Part shown: one piece after another, positions 1-7,132 of the stretch
Layout of the letters: each line of letters begins with the position of its first letter
How positions within the stretch are numbered: position 1 is the stretch's first letter
Origin: Clostridiales bacterium
GTDB lineage: Bacteria > Bacillota > Clostridia > Christensenellales > Borkfalkiaceae
Direction: 5' to 3'
Length of the DNA: 34,685 nucleotides
NCBI GenBank assembly: GCA_003538975.1
Contig: DPQQ01000001.1
Location: 71,561 to 106,245 of the forward strand
Position numbers and translations under genes: made by a program
The notes under the pieces: generated by a model
What the model was told of the DNA's origin: nothing
Seen by the model: only the letters and a program-made list of their open reading frames with translations
Databases searched by the model: none

Positions 1-293
1 CTGTCGCCGTGCGGGTGATATTTACCTAAAACGTCGCCGACGATTTTGGCGCATTTTCTGAAAGCTTTGTCGTAGGTAAGACCTAACTCGTGCATGGAGT
101 ATAAAATTCTTCTGTGAACGGGTTTTAATCCGTCTCTTACGTCGGGGATAGCTCTCGATACGTTAACCGCCATGGCGTACGCCATGAACGATTTGCGGAG
201 TTCGTCTTCTACTTCTACGTTTATGATATTGGTTTTTGCCAGTGTGTTTTTAAATTCGGCGGTCAGCTCGGGGCTTGCTTCTTTTTTAGCCAT
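1..293 (-). CDS. gyrA: DNA gyrase subunit A, N-terminal fragment (runs off the left edge)
   Basis: This encodes the start of the gyrase A subunit, the DNA-cleaving half of the type II topoisomerase that introduces negative supercoils. About 97 residues are visible. They include the family block around AVNVSRAIPDVRDGLKPVHR and continue to GKYHPHGD, so the sequence stops just before the position of the quinolone-target serine. The catalytic tyrosine lies outside the window. The ATG at 291-293 follows a strong TAAGGAGG site that overlaps the gyrB stop codon, leaving only 11 bases between the genes, so translational coupling with gyrB is likely. GyrA rather than ParC is favoured by the pairing with a GyrB-type ATPase subunit. 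Confidence 0.95.
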   Translation of the reverse strand, partial: MAKKEASPELTAEFKNTLAKTNIINVEVEDELRKSFMAYAMAVNVSRAIPDVRDGLKPVHRRILYSMHELGLTYDKAFRKCAKIVGDVLGKYHPHGD

Positions 294-304
294 GATTTAC
301 CTCC

Positions 305-2218
305 TTAAATATCGAGATCTAGTTCTTTTACGATATCGGCGTTGTCTTCGATGAACTGTCTTCTGAGTTCGGGCTTTTCACCCATCAGGAGAGTGAACAT
401 GTCGTTAGCCGCAACCGCGTCTTTTATCGAAACTTTGAGAAGAGTTCTCGTTTCGGGATTCATCGTCGTTTCCCAAAGCTGTTCGGGATCCATTTCGCCG
501 AGACCTTTATAACGCTGTACGTCGCACTTGCCGGCTTCGGCAAGATACGCTTTAAGTTCGTCGTCCGAGTAAAGATACTTTTCGGTCTTGCCCTTGGTCG
601 CCTTGTAAAGGGGCGGCTGAGCGATATAAACGTGTCCCTGCTCTACGAGCGGTCTCATGAATCTGTAGAAGAACGTGAGCAATAATATTCTGATATGCGA
701 TCCGTCTACATCGGCATCGGACATACAGATGACTCTGTCGTATCTTATCTTGGTGATATCGAAGTCTTCTTTCATGCCTCCGCCGAAAGCGGTTATCATA
801 GCTTTTATTTCTTCGTTTTCGAGTACTCTGTTTATCCTTGCCTTTTCGACGTTTAAAATCTTACCTCTCAAAGGTAATATCGCCTGGAAGCGTCTGTCTC
901 TTCCGCTCTTTGCGGATCCGCCTGCGGAGTCGCCTTCGACAATGAAAATTTCGCAAAGTTCGGGATTTTTTTCGGAGCAGTCGGCAAGTTTGCCGGGAAG
1001 AGTGGTCGATTCCAGAACGCCCTTTCTTCTCGTGTTTTCTCTTGCCTGTCTCGCGGCTTCACGCGCGCGCTGTGCGGTGAGACACTTCATTAAAAGTTCT
1101 TTTGCGACGTTCGGGTTTTCTTCGAGATACGAGCCGAGATGTTCGGTCATAGCCTTGCTTACGTAGCCCTTCATGCACGAATTGCCGAGTTTTGTTTTTG
1201 TCTGACCTTCGAACTGAGGATCGGTAAGTTTAACCGATACAACCGCCGTAAGACCTTCTCTTACGTCGTCGCCCGATACCTTTTCTTCACCCTTCAATAT
1301 GTTGAGCTTTTTGCCTGCGTCGTTTATTATTTTGGTCAGCGACGAGCGGAAACCTTCGAGATGGGTGCCGCCCTCTTCGGTGTTGATGTTGTTTGCGAAC
1401 GCAAAAATCGTTTCGCTGTAACCGTCGTTATACTGAAGAGCGACTTCAACCTCGTTGTCGCCGAAAAATTCGTCGAAATAAATCGGCTTAGGCAAAAGCG
1501 TTTCTGCGTTTTTGTTAAGGTCTTCGACAAAGTGAGCGATACCGCCTTCGTAAATAAAGGTATCGCTTCTTTGTTTGCCTTCTCTTTCGTCCGAAATCTT
1601 TATGGTAAGACCTTTGTTAAGATAAGCAAGTTCGCGAAGCCTCGTTTTAATATTGTCGTAATCGAAAATCGTCGTCTCGAAAATTTCGGCGTCGGGCATA
1701 AAGGTTACCCAGGTGCCGGTGAAATCCGCCGTTCCGATGACTTTTAACGGAGCCTGCGGAATCCCCCTGTTATAAACCTGCTTATAATGATTGCCGTTCT
1801 GGAAAACTTCGACTTCCAGCCATTCGGAAAGCGCGTTTACTACCGAAAGACCTACGCCGTGAAGTCCGCCCGAAATTTTATATCCGCCGCCGCCGAATTT
1901 GCCGCCCGCATGGAGCTTGGTCAGAACGACTTCTACCGCGGAAATCTTTTCGGTATGGTGAATCGCTGTGGGAATGCCTCTGCCGTTGTCCTTTACCGTA
2001 CAGGAACCGTCCTTATTTATTATAACCTCGATGGTGTTGCAATAGCCCGACAAAGCTTCGTCGATGGAGTTGTCCACTATTTCCTGAACAAGATGATGAA
2101 GTCCCCTTTCGTCCGTCGAGCCGATATACATGCCGGGACGCTTTCTTACGGGGTCGAGACCTTCGAGAACCTGAATCTGGGATTCGCCGTAATTTGTGTT
2201 GACTTTGTTTTCTTCCAT
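305..2218 (-). CDS. gyrB: DNA gyrase subunit B
   Basis: This is the ATPase subunit of gyrase (637 residues, normal for the short Gram-positive form without the enterobacterial insertion). The GHKL ATPase domain is at the N-terminus, with Glu46 as likely catalytic base, the KDNGRGIP segment from residue 76, and GGLHGVG at 118-124. The Toprim domain starts at EGDSAGG (residue 428) and carries the metal-binding DADVDG aspartates at 501, 503 and 505. The QRYKGLGEMDPEQLWETTMN block near residue 568 is characteristic of GyrB and separates it from ParE. The start has a GGAGA site and a well-formed promoter upstream. It is co-transcribed with gyrA. Confidence 0.97.
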   Translation of the reverse strand: MEENKVNTNYGESQIQVLEGLDPVRKRPGMYIGSTDERGLHHLVQEIVDNSIDEALSGYCNTIEVIINKDGSCTVKDNGRGIPTAIHHTEKISAVEVVLTKLHAGGKFGGGGYKISGGLHGVGLSVVNALSEWLEVEVFQNGNHYKQVYNRGIPQAPLKVIGTADFTGTWVTFMPDAEIFETTIFDYDNIKTRLRELAYLNKGLTIKISDEREGKQRSDTFIYEGGIAHFVEDLNKNAETLLPKPIYFDEFFGDNEVEVALQYNDGYSETIFAFANNINTEEGGTHLEGFRSSLTKIINDAGKKLNILKGEEKVSGDDVREGLTAVVSVKLTDPQFEGQTKTKLGNSCMKGYVSKAMTEHLGSYLEENPNVAKELLMKCLTAQRAREAARQARENTRRKGVLESTTLPGKLADCSEKNPELCEIFIVEGDSAGGSAKSGRDRRFQAILPLRGKILNVEKARINRVLENEEIKAMITAFGGGMKEDFDITKIRYDRVICMSDADVDGSHIRILLLTFFYRFMRPLVEQGHVYIAQPPLYKATKGKTEKYLYSDDELKAYLAEAGKCDVQRYKGLGEMDPEQLWETTMNPETRTLLKVSIKDAVAANDMFTLLMGEKPELRRQFIEDNADIVKELDLDI

Positions 2219-2249
2219 AATAAATCTCCGTATAAAAAATCCGAAAATT

Positions 2250-2275
2250 TTTTATCAATATTTATATTGATAAAA
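2250..2275. repeat. 26-bp palindrome on the gyrB transcription start, operator-like
   Basis: Two perfect 12-base arms (2250-2261 and 2264-2275, TTTTATCAATAT and its complement) flank a 2-base centre. The palindrome begins at the last base of the -10 box and covers the predicted start site. With a 2-base centre it cannot form a good RNA hairpin, so a binding site for a dimeric DNA-binding protein is the simplest reading. I do not recognise the regulator. Confidence 0.5.
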
Positions 2276-2303
2276 TTATACCATACTTTTTTGCGAATTA
2301 CAA
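2275..2303 (-). promoter_or_regulatory. Sigma-A promoter of gyrB-gyrA
   Basis: On the minus strand a -35 box TTGTAA (2298-2303) and a perfect -10 TATAAT (2275-2280) are separated by 17 bases. The predicted start is near 2268, giving a leader of about 50 bases. AT-rich sequence lies further upstream (2320-2360) and could act as an UP element. Confidence 0.75.
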
Positions 2304-2365
2304 GCCCTTTTTGCGGCTTTTATAATATATATTTATTATAATATAATATGTATAGTTTCTGGCGT

Positions 2366-2394
2366 GAAAAAGCCGCCTTTTAAGGGCGGCTTTT
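2366..2394 (-). terminator. Intrinsic terminator after the yabPQ-divIC-ppx-M50 operon
   Basis: AAAAGCCGCC-type arms (stem core GCCGCC 2372-2377 with GGCGGC 2385-2390) enclose a short loop. On the minus strand the stem is followed by five Ts. It lies 28 bases beyond the M50 protease stop codon and insulates gyrB. Confidence 0.85.
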
Positions 2395-2421
2395 ACGGTT
2401 GTTTTTATTCTTTTTTCTTAT

Positions 2422-3588
2422 TTACTTATCGGTTCCGGTAAAATTTTCGTCCGCTTCTTTTTCCGTTTCTTCGGGTTCCGGGAGCGAATCTATTTCTTCC
2501 TTTATGCCATTTAGAAGCTTTTCTTCGAGTTTTTTAAGACCTTCCACGGGATAAGAAGACAACGCTTCTTCCGCACCGTAATAAATATGCTCCGCAAGCG
2601 TTTTGTCTTTTAACACATATGCGGCGTAAGCAGCCTTCGCGCGCAGATTTTTTACCGAACTTACTTTATTCAGATACTTTTCGTAATCTTCGGTTATATC
2701 GTCGGCTTTTTTGAAGTCTTTTTTTAAAACGCAGCAGTTATACAGTTCGTCTGTACGGGTTTCTTTAAGATAACTCTTGCTCATATACCCCGTAAGGCTT
2801 TCGATTCTTTCGGCGGTTTTTATCGCGTTTACGGTATCGCCCGCGTCGAGATAATAGTAGTAGCGATTATTCAGAAGCACCGTAAAAAACGGTTCGTCTT
2901 CCGGAAGCTGAGGCACGTCGAAGTAATATTTTTTATCTATTTCCGCAGGAGATTTGCCGAGGTAAAGTTCCGCGTGAACGTTCATGAGCGAGAACATAAC
3001 CTTGGTTACGTCGTCGTTGTCTTTTATGCCTTTAAGTATCGCCCCGTCGTTTCTTACAAGATCAAGACTCATCGGAAGAGCGTTTGAAAGAACGTAATAA
3101 ACCGAGATCGGAAATCCGAACGCCGTAAGCGCGAAAAGCAGGCTTCCCTCGAACCACGTTTTACCCCATAAAAAGGCTAATCCCAGATAAACGCATGCGA
3201 GAATTGCGTTCGCGATTATGCCGGACAACGCGACCTTTTTATAGCGTTTTTCGATATTTTCTTTCTTTACGGGGATAATTTCGGCTTCCCCTATCTGATC
3301 GAAAGCGCCGGTAAGAGCGAATTTCGTCCTGCCGCCTTCCTTATAAAATCTGAACCATAAAAATCTTACCGAGATCGTTCTGAATCCGTTCGCCGCGCCG
3401 ACGATCATATGAGCCGCCTCGTGAAAAACGGTGTTCAGCACGACGGCTATCGGCATCGAAATAAGCGTCGCCCACGAAAAGCCGGGGATATTTTCGACCT
3501 TCACCGCGAAAAGATATGTTGCGGCGACGGCGATACAGGTAATTACCATTAAAAGCACGTCGCTTAAAACGTTGGTTTTATTATTCAT
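2422..3588 (-). CDS. M50-type (site-2 protease-like) intramembrane metalloprotease with C-terminal soluble region
   Basis: This looks like a zinc intramembrane protease of the site-2 protease (M50) superfamily. Hydrophobic segments lie at about residues 10-29, 38-62, 118-141 and 150-172. HEAAH at 56-60 is the HExxH zinc motif (His56, Glu57, His60). A second motif, NALP at 169-172 followed by NDG at 180-182, matches the NxxP...DG signature that supplies the third metal ligand. Residues from about 225 to 365 are soluble, helical and could be TPR-like, and the tail is acidic. The gene overlaps the ppx stop by 8 bases and ends a sporulation/division operon, which suggests a regulatory or envelope proteolysis role. 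The substrate is unknown. It lacks an evident CBS domain, so it is not a simple SpoIVFB copy. Confidence 0.7.
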   Translation of the reverse strand: MNNKTNVLSDVLLMVITCIAVAATYLFAVKVENIPGFSWATLISMPIAVVLNTVFHEAAHMIVGAANGFRTISVRFLWFRFYKEGGRTKFALTGAFDQIGEAEIIPVKKENIEKRYKKVALSGIIANAILACVYLGLAFLWGKTWFEGSLLFALTAFGFPISVYYVLSNALPMSLDLVRNDGAILKGIKDNDDVTKVMFSLMNVHAELYLGKSPAEIDKKYYFDVPQLPEDEPFFTVLLNNRYYYYLDAGDTVNAIKTAERIESLTGYMSKSYLKETRTDELYNCCVLKKDFKKADDITEDYEKYLNKVSSVKNLRAKAAYAAYVLKDKTLAEHIYYGAEEALSSYPVEGLKKLEEKLLNGIKEEIDSLPEPEETEKEADENFTGTDK

Positions 3589-4441
3589 TTTCTTCCTCTT
3601 TGATAATTGCGTAACCCTCTAAGTTATCGTCTTCGGACACGGTAATCTGCGAAACGCCTATACGCTCCATTATATTTTTAAGCATAACCGCGCCGCCCAA
3701 AATAACGTCCGCGCGGGCGGGATCGAGTCCCGTGACCGCTTTGAGTTCTTCCATCGTTTTGCCGTTTACTTCGTCTATGACGGCTTTAACGATATTTTCG
3801 GTAAGAACGTAGCCGTTTACCTTATTTCTGTCATACACGGCGAGTTTAAGGGCGATTGCGGCGATTTGCGTAGCAGTCCCCCCGATGCCGTAAAATTTAC
3901 TTTTGGGGATAAAACCGTATTCCTTTATCTTTTCTTTGGTAAAGTCGTCGGTCTTGAAATAATTGTTGCCGCAGGCGTCTTTTATCTTCACCACGCCGTA
4001 CGGAAGAGAATACGAGTAGACAAGTTCGCCGTTCTTTACCACGGCTATTTCGGAGCTTGCCCCGCCGATGTCTATTATTCCCCCGTCTTTTCCTTTCAGA
4101 ACTCCGGTAAGACCTAATTTTGCTTCGGCTTCGCCCGAAACGACGTCGATTTTTATTCCGGAATCTTTAAGCACGACGTCACAGAATTCTTTGCCGTTTT
4201 TCGTCTGTCTTACGGCGGCGGTGGCAAATGCGTATACCTTGTCCGCACCTTCCGAAACGGCTTTTTTAACATAAAAATCGACAGCCTCGGCTGTCCTTTT
4301 TATCGCTTCCGGATTAAGCGTTCCGCTCGAAAAAAGTCCGTCCGCGAGTTTTGTGACTTTGACAAACTTATCTATCGTAACGCCGTTTTCGTAAAGCATA
4401 AGACGCACCGAATTGGAGCCTATATCTATAAAAGCCTTCAT
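3581..4441 (-). CDS. ppx: Ppx/GppA family phosphatase (exopolyphosphatase-like), short form
   Basis: A 286-residue member of the Ppx/GppA family in the ASKHA (actin-like ATPase) fold. It would hydrolyse polyphosphate or pppGpp in the cytoplasm. The phosphate-1 loop DIGSNSVR is at residues 6-13 and the second glycine-rich loop DIGGASSE at 124-131. It has only the N-terminal catalytic core, as in the short forms found in many Gram-positives. The family's SGxEEA motif reads SGEAEA (102-107), so one Glu of the pair is Ala. The start follows GGGAG, one base after the divIC stop, so the genes are coupled. Whether polyphosphate or guanosine pentaphosphate is the real substrate cannot be told from sequence. 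Confidence 0.85.
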   Translation of the reverse strand: MKAFIDIGSNSVRLMLYENGVTIDKFVKVTKLADGLFSSGTLNPEAIKRTAEAVDFYVKKAVSEGADKVYAFATAAVRQTKNGKEFCDVVLKDSGIKIDVVSGEAEAKLGLTGVLKGKDGGIIDIGGASSEIAVVKNGELVYSYSLPYGVVKIKDACGNNYFKTDDFTKEKIKEYGFIPKSKFYGIGGTATQIAAIALKLAVYDRNKVNGYVLTENIVKAVIDEVNGKTMEELKAVTGLDPARADVILGGAVMLKNIMERIGVSQITVSEDDNLEGYAIIKEEENE

Positions 4442-4442
4442 A

Positions 4443-4721
4443 TTACTCCCACGGAAGCGTAACTTCGTACTTATATTTGTAGCCTAAGGCTCTCGCCTTC
4501 TGCTCGATAACCCAGCGTTGTTTGTTGAGTTCAAGCTCGTCTTCGCCGTCCGCAACCATTCTCTCGTAAATCGCGATTTCTTCGTCGATTTTTCTAATTT
4601 CGTTCTTTTTTACCGAAATATATACGATCTGAAACAGTAAAACGACAAGTACGACGAACAAAAGCACGACTGCGGCAACCGTAGCCGCAACCGTAACCCT
4701 TTTCTGTTTTTCTTCAGTCAT
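4443..4721 (-). CDS. divIC: Septum formation initiator, FtsB/DivIC family
   Basis: A small bitopic membrane protein (92 residues) with the DivIC/FtsB plan. It has a short basic cytoplasmic N-terminus, one transmembrane helix at about residues 12-35, an extracellular coiled coil at about 36-70, and a conserved end (KARALGYKYKYE). DivIC acts with FtsL and DivIB at the septum to activate septal peptidoglycan synthesis. Its place directly after yabP-yabQ matches the arrangement in Bacillus and many clostridia, which supports DivIC rather than FtsL. The ribosome binding site is AAGGAT, 26 bases after the yabQ stop. A vegetative promoter is expected because division needs it outside sporulation, but I did not identify one. 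Confidence 0.85.
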   Translation of the reverse strand: MTEEKQKRVTVAATVAAVVLLFVVLVVLLFQIVYISVKKNEIRKIDEEIAIYERMVADGEDELELNKQRWVIEQKARALGYKYKYEVTLPWE

Positions 4722-4747
4722 ACGTTATCCTTATTACGGCTGAAACG

Positions 4748-5119
4748 TCAACCCGCTTTTTTGCGCATTTTGCCGTTTTTACGCCGATTTTTTATCTTTA
4801 TTTTTATATTATACAATATTCCGACCGACTTTGCAACTATTACGGATTGCGTTTTATACGATACGAAAAGTCCCGCCGCGCATAAAAGAGGCATGTAAAA
4901 TCTGAAATCCGGAAAATCAAGACCTACCGACAGCGCGAAGTAAAAAACCGCGAACGCCGAAAATATTATAATAAACGCCGGTATCTTTATTATATAAGCT
5001 TTGTTTTTTAACGTTTTATCGCAAAAAAAATTTACTATAAAGAAAATCGTTCCCCAAAGAAACGCATATATAAATATAACCGCCGACGTAAAAAACTGTC
5101 CGTCCGACTCGAAACTCAT
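4748..5119 (-). CDS. yabQ: YabQ-like spore cortex protein (membrane)
   Basis: A 123-residue, strongly hydrophobic protein with about three transmembrane segments (roughly residues 10-32, 44-65 and 74-92) and a very basic C-terminal tail. YabQ of Bacillus subtilis is a sigma-E-dependent membrane protein of the outer forespore membrane needed for cortex formation. Sequence conservation in this family is low. I rely on the size, topology, the FRFYMPLL... segment before the basic tail, and its position between yabP and divIC. It overlaps yabP by four bases (ATGA), so the two are translated together. Confidence 0.75.
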   Translation of the reverse strand: MSFESDGQFFTSAVIFIYAFLWGTIFFIVNFFCDKTLKNKAYIIKIPAFIIIFSAFAVFYFALSVGLDFPDFRFYMPLLCAAGLFVSYKTQSVIVAKSVGILYNIKIKIKNRRKNGKMRKKAG

Positions 5120-5391
5120 CTGAAAAGCTTTTTTACAAGGCTTGTTTTTTCGCCTTCGTACGAGATTCTGTTAAAGTTTCCGTCTGCCGTAAACGTACCC
5201 TTTACGTTGTCGTAAGCCACTATTTTTATACCCGATCCCGAAATTACAACCCGCCTTTTGCCGACGGTAAGTTTCAGGCTCGTATCGGTAAATCCGTCCA
5301 CCGCCGTAACGCAGGTCATCGTCAGTCTTTTCCCTGCGGTTAAAGTAAGAACTTCCGTACAGGTATTCCCCGTTAAATTCATGTTTTCCAT
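5116..5391 (-). CDS. yabP: YabP/YqfC-family sporulation protein
   Basis: A 91-residue soluble, beta-rich protein with the pattern of the YabP/YqfC family, ending in KKLFR as Bacillus YabP does. YabP is made in the mother cell with YabQ; its biochemical function is unknown. YqfC is the alternative family member, but that gene normally sits beside yqfD and phoH, not yabQ and divIC. The ATG follows GGGAGG (5398-5403) with 6-base spacing. A sigma-E-like promoter lies immediately upstream, which supports mother-cell expression of the operon. Confidence 0.8.
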   Translation of the reverse strand: MENMNLTGNTCTEVLTLTAGKRLTMTCVTAVDGFTDTSLKLTVGKRRVVISGSGIKIVAYDNVKGTFTADGNFNRISYEGEKTSLVKKLFR

Positions 5392-5409
5392 ATAACGCCT
5401 CCCTTATAA

Positions 5410-5438
5410 ATGTTATGCGGGGAATTTTTGTTATATGA
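5410..5438 (-). promoter_or_regulatory. Candidate sigma-E promoter of yabP-yabQ
   Basis: On the minus strand, TCATATA (5432-5438) matches the sigma-E -35 consensus KMATATT at 6 of 7 positions. After 14 bases, CATAACAT (5410-5417) matches the -10 consensus CATACAHT at 6 of 8. The same TCATA-14-CATA layout occurs upstream of spoIVA. The predicted start falls within or next to the ribosome binding site, so the leader would be very short. Confidence 0.5.
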
Positions 5439-5505
5439 AAATAAAACTTTTATACCGATCCGGAGACGGCTGTACTTGTAAGTCGCATACGGTTAACCGT
5501 AAAAA

Positions 5506-6204
5506 TCAGAATACGATTTCGGTAAGTTTGTTGTCCACCTGATCGCAGGACGTAAGATAATATTTTATGCCGTTTTTATAAACAAGCTTGTCCGCCTTTA
5601 CGTTTTTGCCGTGCAGATGCCCGTAAACGACTGCGTCCACTTTATTTTCTTCGAAAATGTCCGTAAAAAGCGACGGGCGGCGCAAAACGTCGAACGGCGG
5701 ATAATGAATCAAAGCTATCACTTTGTCGCCGTCTTCCCTTATTTTAGCGACTTCGTTAAAAGAAAGTCTGAGTCTTTCGGCTTCCCTTTTATAAATCTTT
5801 TCGTCCGCGTCCGAAAAGTCCGGGCATCCCGGAACCGACCAGCAACGCGAACCGCATATTATGACGTCGCCGAATTTTATGCAGTCGTTCTGAAGGGCGT
5901 ACATGTTTTCCTTCATTATCGAACGCACTTTGCCTATTCCGCTCCACCAGTAATCGTGGTTGCCCTTTATAAAGACCTTTTTGCCTTTCAGATTTTCTAA
6001 AAGTTTAAGGTCCTTTTCCGCGTCCGCAATATTCATCGCCCAGCTTATGTCGCCGCCGATCAGAACGAGATCGTCTTCGGTAACCTTATTTTCCCAGTCG
6101 GCGAATATCTTCTCGAGATACCCCACCCAGTTGCCTCCGAATACGTCCATCGGCTTATTCGTGTTTGTCGAAATATGCAGATCGCTTATCGCGTAAATTT
6201 TCAT
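5506..6204 (-). CDS. Calcineurin-like metallophosphoesterase
   Basis: A 232-residue dimetal phosphoesterase. All five signature blocks of the family are present in order: DLH near residue 8, GGDISW near 51, GNHDYWW near 81, the IHYPPFD His near 168 and GHLHG near 197. It resembles the predicted phosphohydrolase group COG1768, whose physiological substrate is not known. There is no signal peptide, so it is cytoplasmic. The gene stands alone between the yabP promoter and a terminator. No Shine-Dalgarno sequence precedes the ATG, and the promoter -10 box ends only six bases before it, so the mRNA is predicted to be leaderless. Confidence 0.85.
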   Translation of the reverse strand: MKIYAISDLHISTNTNKPMDVFGGNWVGYLEKIFADWENKVTEDDLVLIGGDISWAMNIADAEKDLKLLENLKGKKVFIKGNHDYWWSGIGKVRSIMKENMYALQNDCIKFGDVIICGSRCWSVPGCPDFSDADEKIYKREAERLRLSFNEVAKIREDGDKVIALIHYPPFDVLRRPSLFTDIFEENKVDAVVYGHLHGKNVKADKLVYKNGIKYYLTSCDQVDNKLTEIVF

Positions 6205-6210
6205 ATCTGT

Positions 6211-6239
6211 ATTTTACCATAGCCGGGGAAATTTTTCAA
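6211..6239 (-). promoter_or_regulatory. Sigma-A promoter predicted to give a leaderless mRNA
   Basis: A -35 box TTGAAA (6234-6239) and -10 box TAAAAT (6211-6216) are 17 bases apart on the minus strand. The ATG of the phosphoesterase starts six bases after the -10 box, where transcription itself should begin. Confidence 0.65.
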
Positions 6240-6301
6240 CGGCTATTAAGCGTTTTTACCGTTTTTTATGAATTTTACCCGAATTTTATAAATCACATTA
6301 A

Positions 6302-6328
6302 AAAAGGAACGCTCTTTGCGTTCCTTTT
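6302..6328 (-). terminator. Intrinsic terminator downstream of the 10-cysteine protein gene
   Basis: Eleven-base perfect arms (6302-6312 and 6318-6328, GCGTTCCTTTT and its complement) surround a 5-base loop. On the minus strand the stem runs into a T tract. It lies about 110 bases after the gene's stop codon and could work in both directions. Confidence 0.75.
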
Positions 6329-6438
6329 CGGGTTATTATTCAGCTTATACCGTATTGTCGTTATGTTTTTGCCACGTTGTTTTGCGGTATTCCGATACTT
6401 GCTATAAACCCGCCGGGCATCCGTCCGATATTCCCCGT

Positions 6439-7071
6439 TTATTCGGGATAAACGGGCAGTTCGAAGAATCCCGCGCAGACTTCTTCGGTATAGTTCTGGC
6501 AAGGCGGCAGAACGGCGTAACCGTACGTGGGAATCAGAAGTTCCACGCTCATTACGACCTTCATGATCGCCGTAAGGCAGCACTCTATCGTGAACTGAGC
6601 TTCGCCGGTGTACGTTCCTATCGTCGAAACGAGCGAAACCACCGCCTCTATATCGTACGGCATGATGGACGGCGTGGGTACGCATAAAATAACGTCCTTG
6701 GATACCGTTATCGTCGCGGTTGCTGTGCCTTCGACGTTGTTGGCGTCGGTATACGCTACCGAAACGGGTATTATAATATCCGCCTTCACTCTCGAAGTGT
6801 TAGGTCTGTCTCCCTGAACGGGCGTTACCGTGAGATTCGAAACCGTTCCCTTGGAGACGGTGTTTCTCGCGCTGATGAAAGTAAGCGGATATGTAGGAAC
6901 GGTCGAAAAGTTTCCGAGATTAAGCACGACGCCGGTAAGCTGCGTCTGCTGCATACACGCGTCGAAAACCTTATTTACTTCGACGCACGCCTTTTCGCAA
7001 AGACCGTTAAGCGGATTGCCCTTTATGGGACCGGGGCATTTATCCGAATTAAAGTTACAAAAGAACGACAT
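6439..7071 (-). CDS. Cysteine-rich protein of unknown function (possible spore-surface protein)
   Basis: I do not recognise a named family. The 210-residue product has ten cysteines (5, 12, 25, 29, 39, 130, 164, 165, 191, 199). Its N-terminal block (CPGP...GNPLNGLCEKACVEV, then FDAC) and C-terminal block (PPCQNYTEEVCAGFFELP) look like conserved signatures around a beta-rich, Thr/Val-rich middle. There is no signal peptide or membrane helix, so it would remain in the cytoplasm (or mother cell). Disulfide or metal cross-linking would suit a spore-coat component, but that is inference from composition and a sporulating host. It is monocistronic with a very strong AAGGAGG site and its own terminator. 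Confidence 0.6.
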   Translation of the reverse strand: MSFFCNFNSDKCPGPIKGNPLNGLCEKACVEVNKVFDACMQQTQLTGVVLNLGNFSTVPTYPLTFISARNTVSKGTVSNLTVTPVQGDRPNTSRVKADIIIPVSVAYTDANNVEGTATATITVSKDVILCVPTPSIMPYDIEAVVSLVSTIGTYTGEAQFTIECCLTAIMKVVMSVELLIPTYGYAVLPPCQNYTEEVCAGFFELPVYPE

Positions 7072-7088
7072 TTTTTCCTCCTTATAGC

Positions 7089-7125
7089 GGAACGCTTGCG
7101 TCTATTCTTACTCATAAGGCGTTCC
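7089..7125 (-). other. Inverted repeat in the leader of the 10-cysteine protein gene
   Basis: Seven-base arms (GGAACGC, 7089-7095 and 7119-7125) with a 23-base loop lie just before the ribosome binding site. The same 7-base arm sequence forms part of the stem of the gene's terminator at 6302-6328. A leader stem-loop is possible; a function is not shown. Confidence 0.3.
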
Positions 7126-7132
7126 TATCATA

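Noticed and set aside
1139..1747. Plus-strand open frame of about 200 codons opposite gyrB
   Set aside because: No ribosome binding site or family resemblance; it mirrors gyrB.
5488..5501. Perfect 14-bp palindrome TACGGTTAACCGTA after the phosphoesterase gene
   Set aside because: It has no loop and no T tract, so it is not a terminator, and it is not near a promoter box. A binding site is possible but unsupported.
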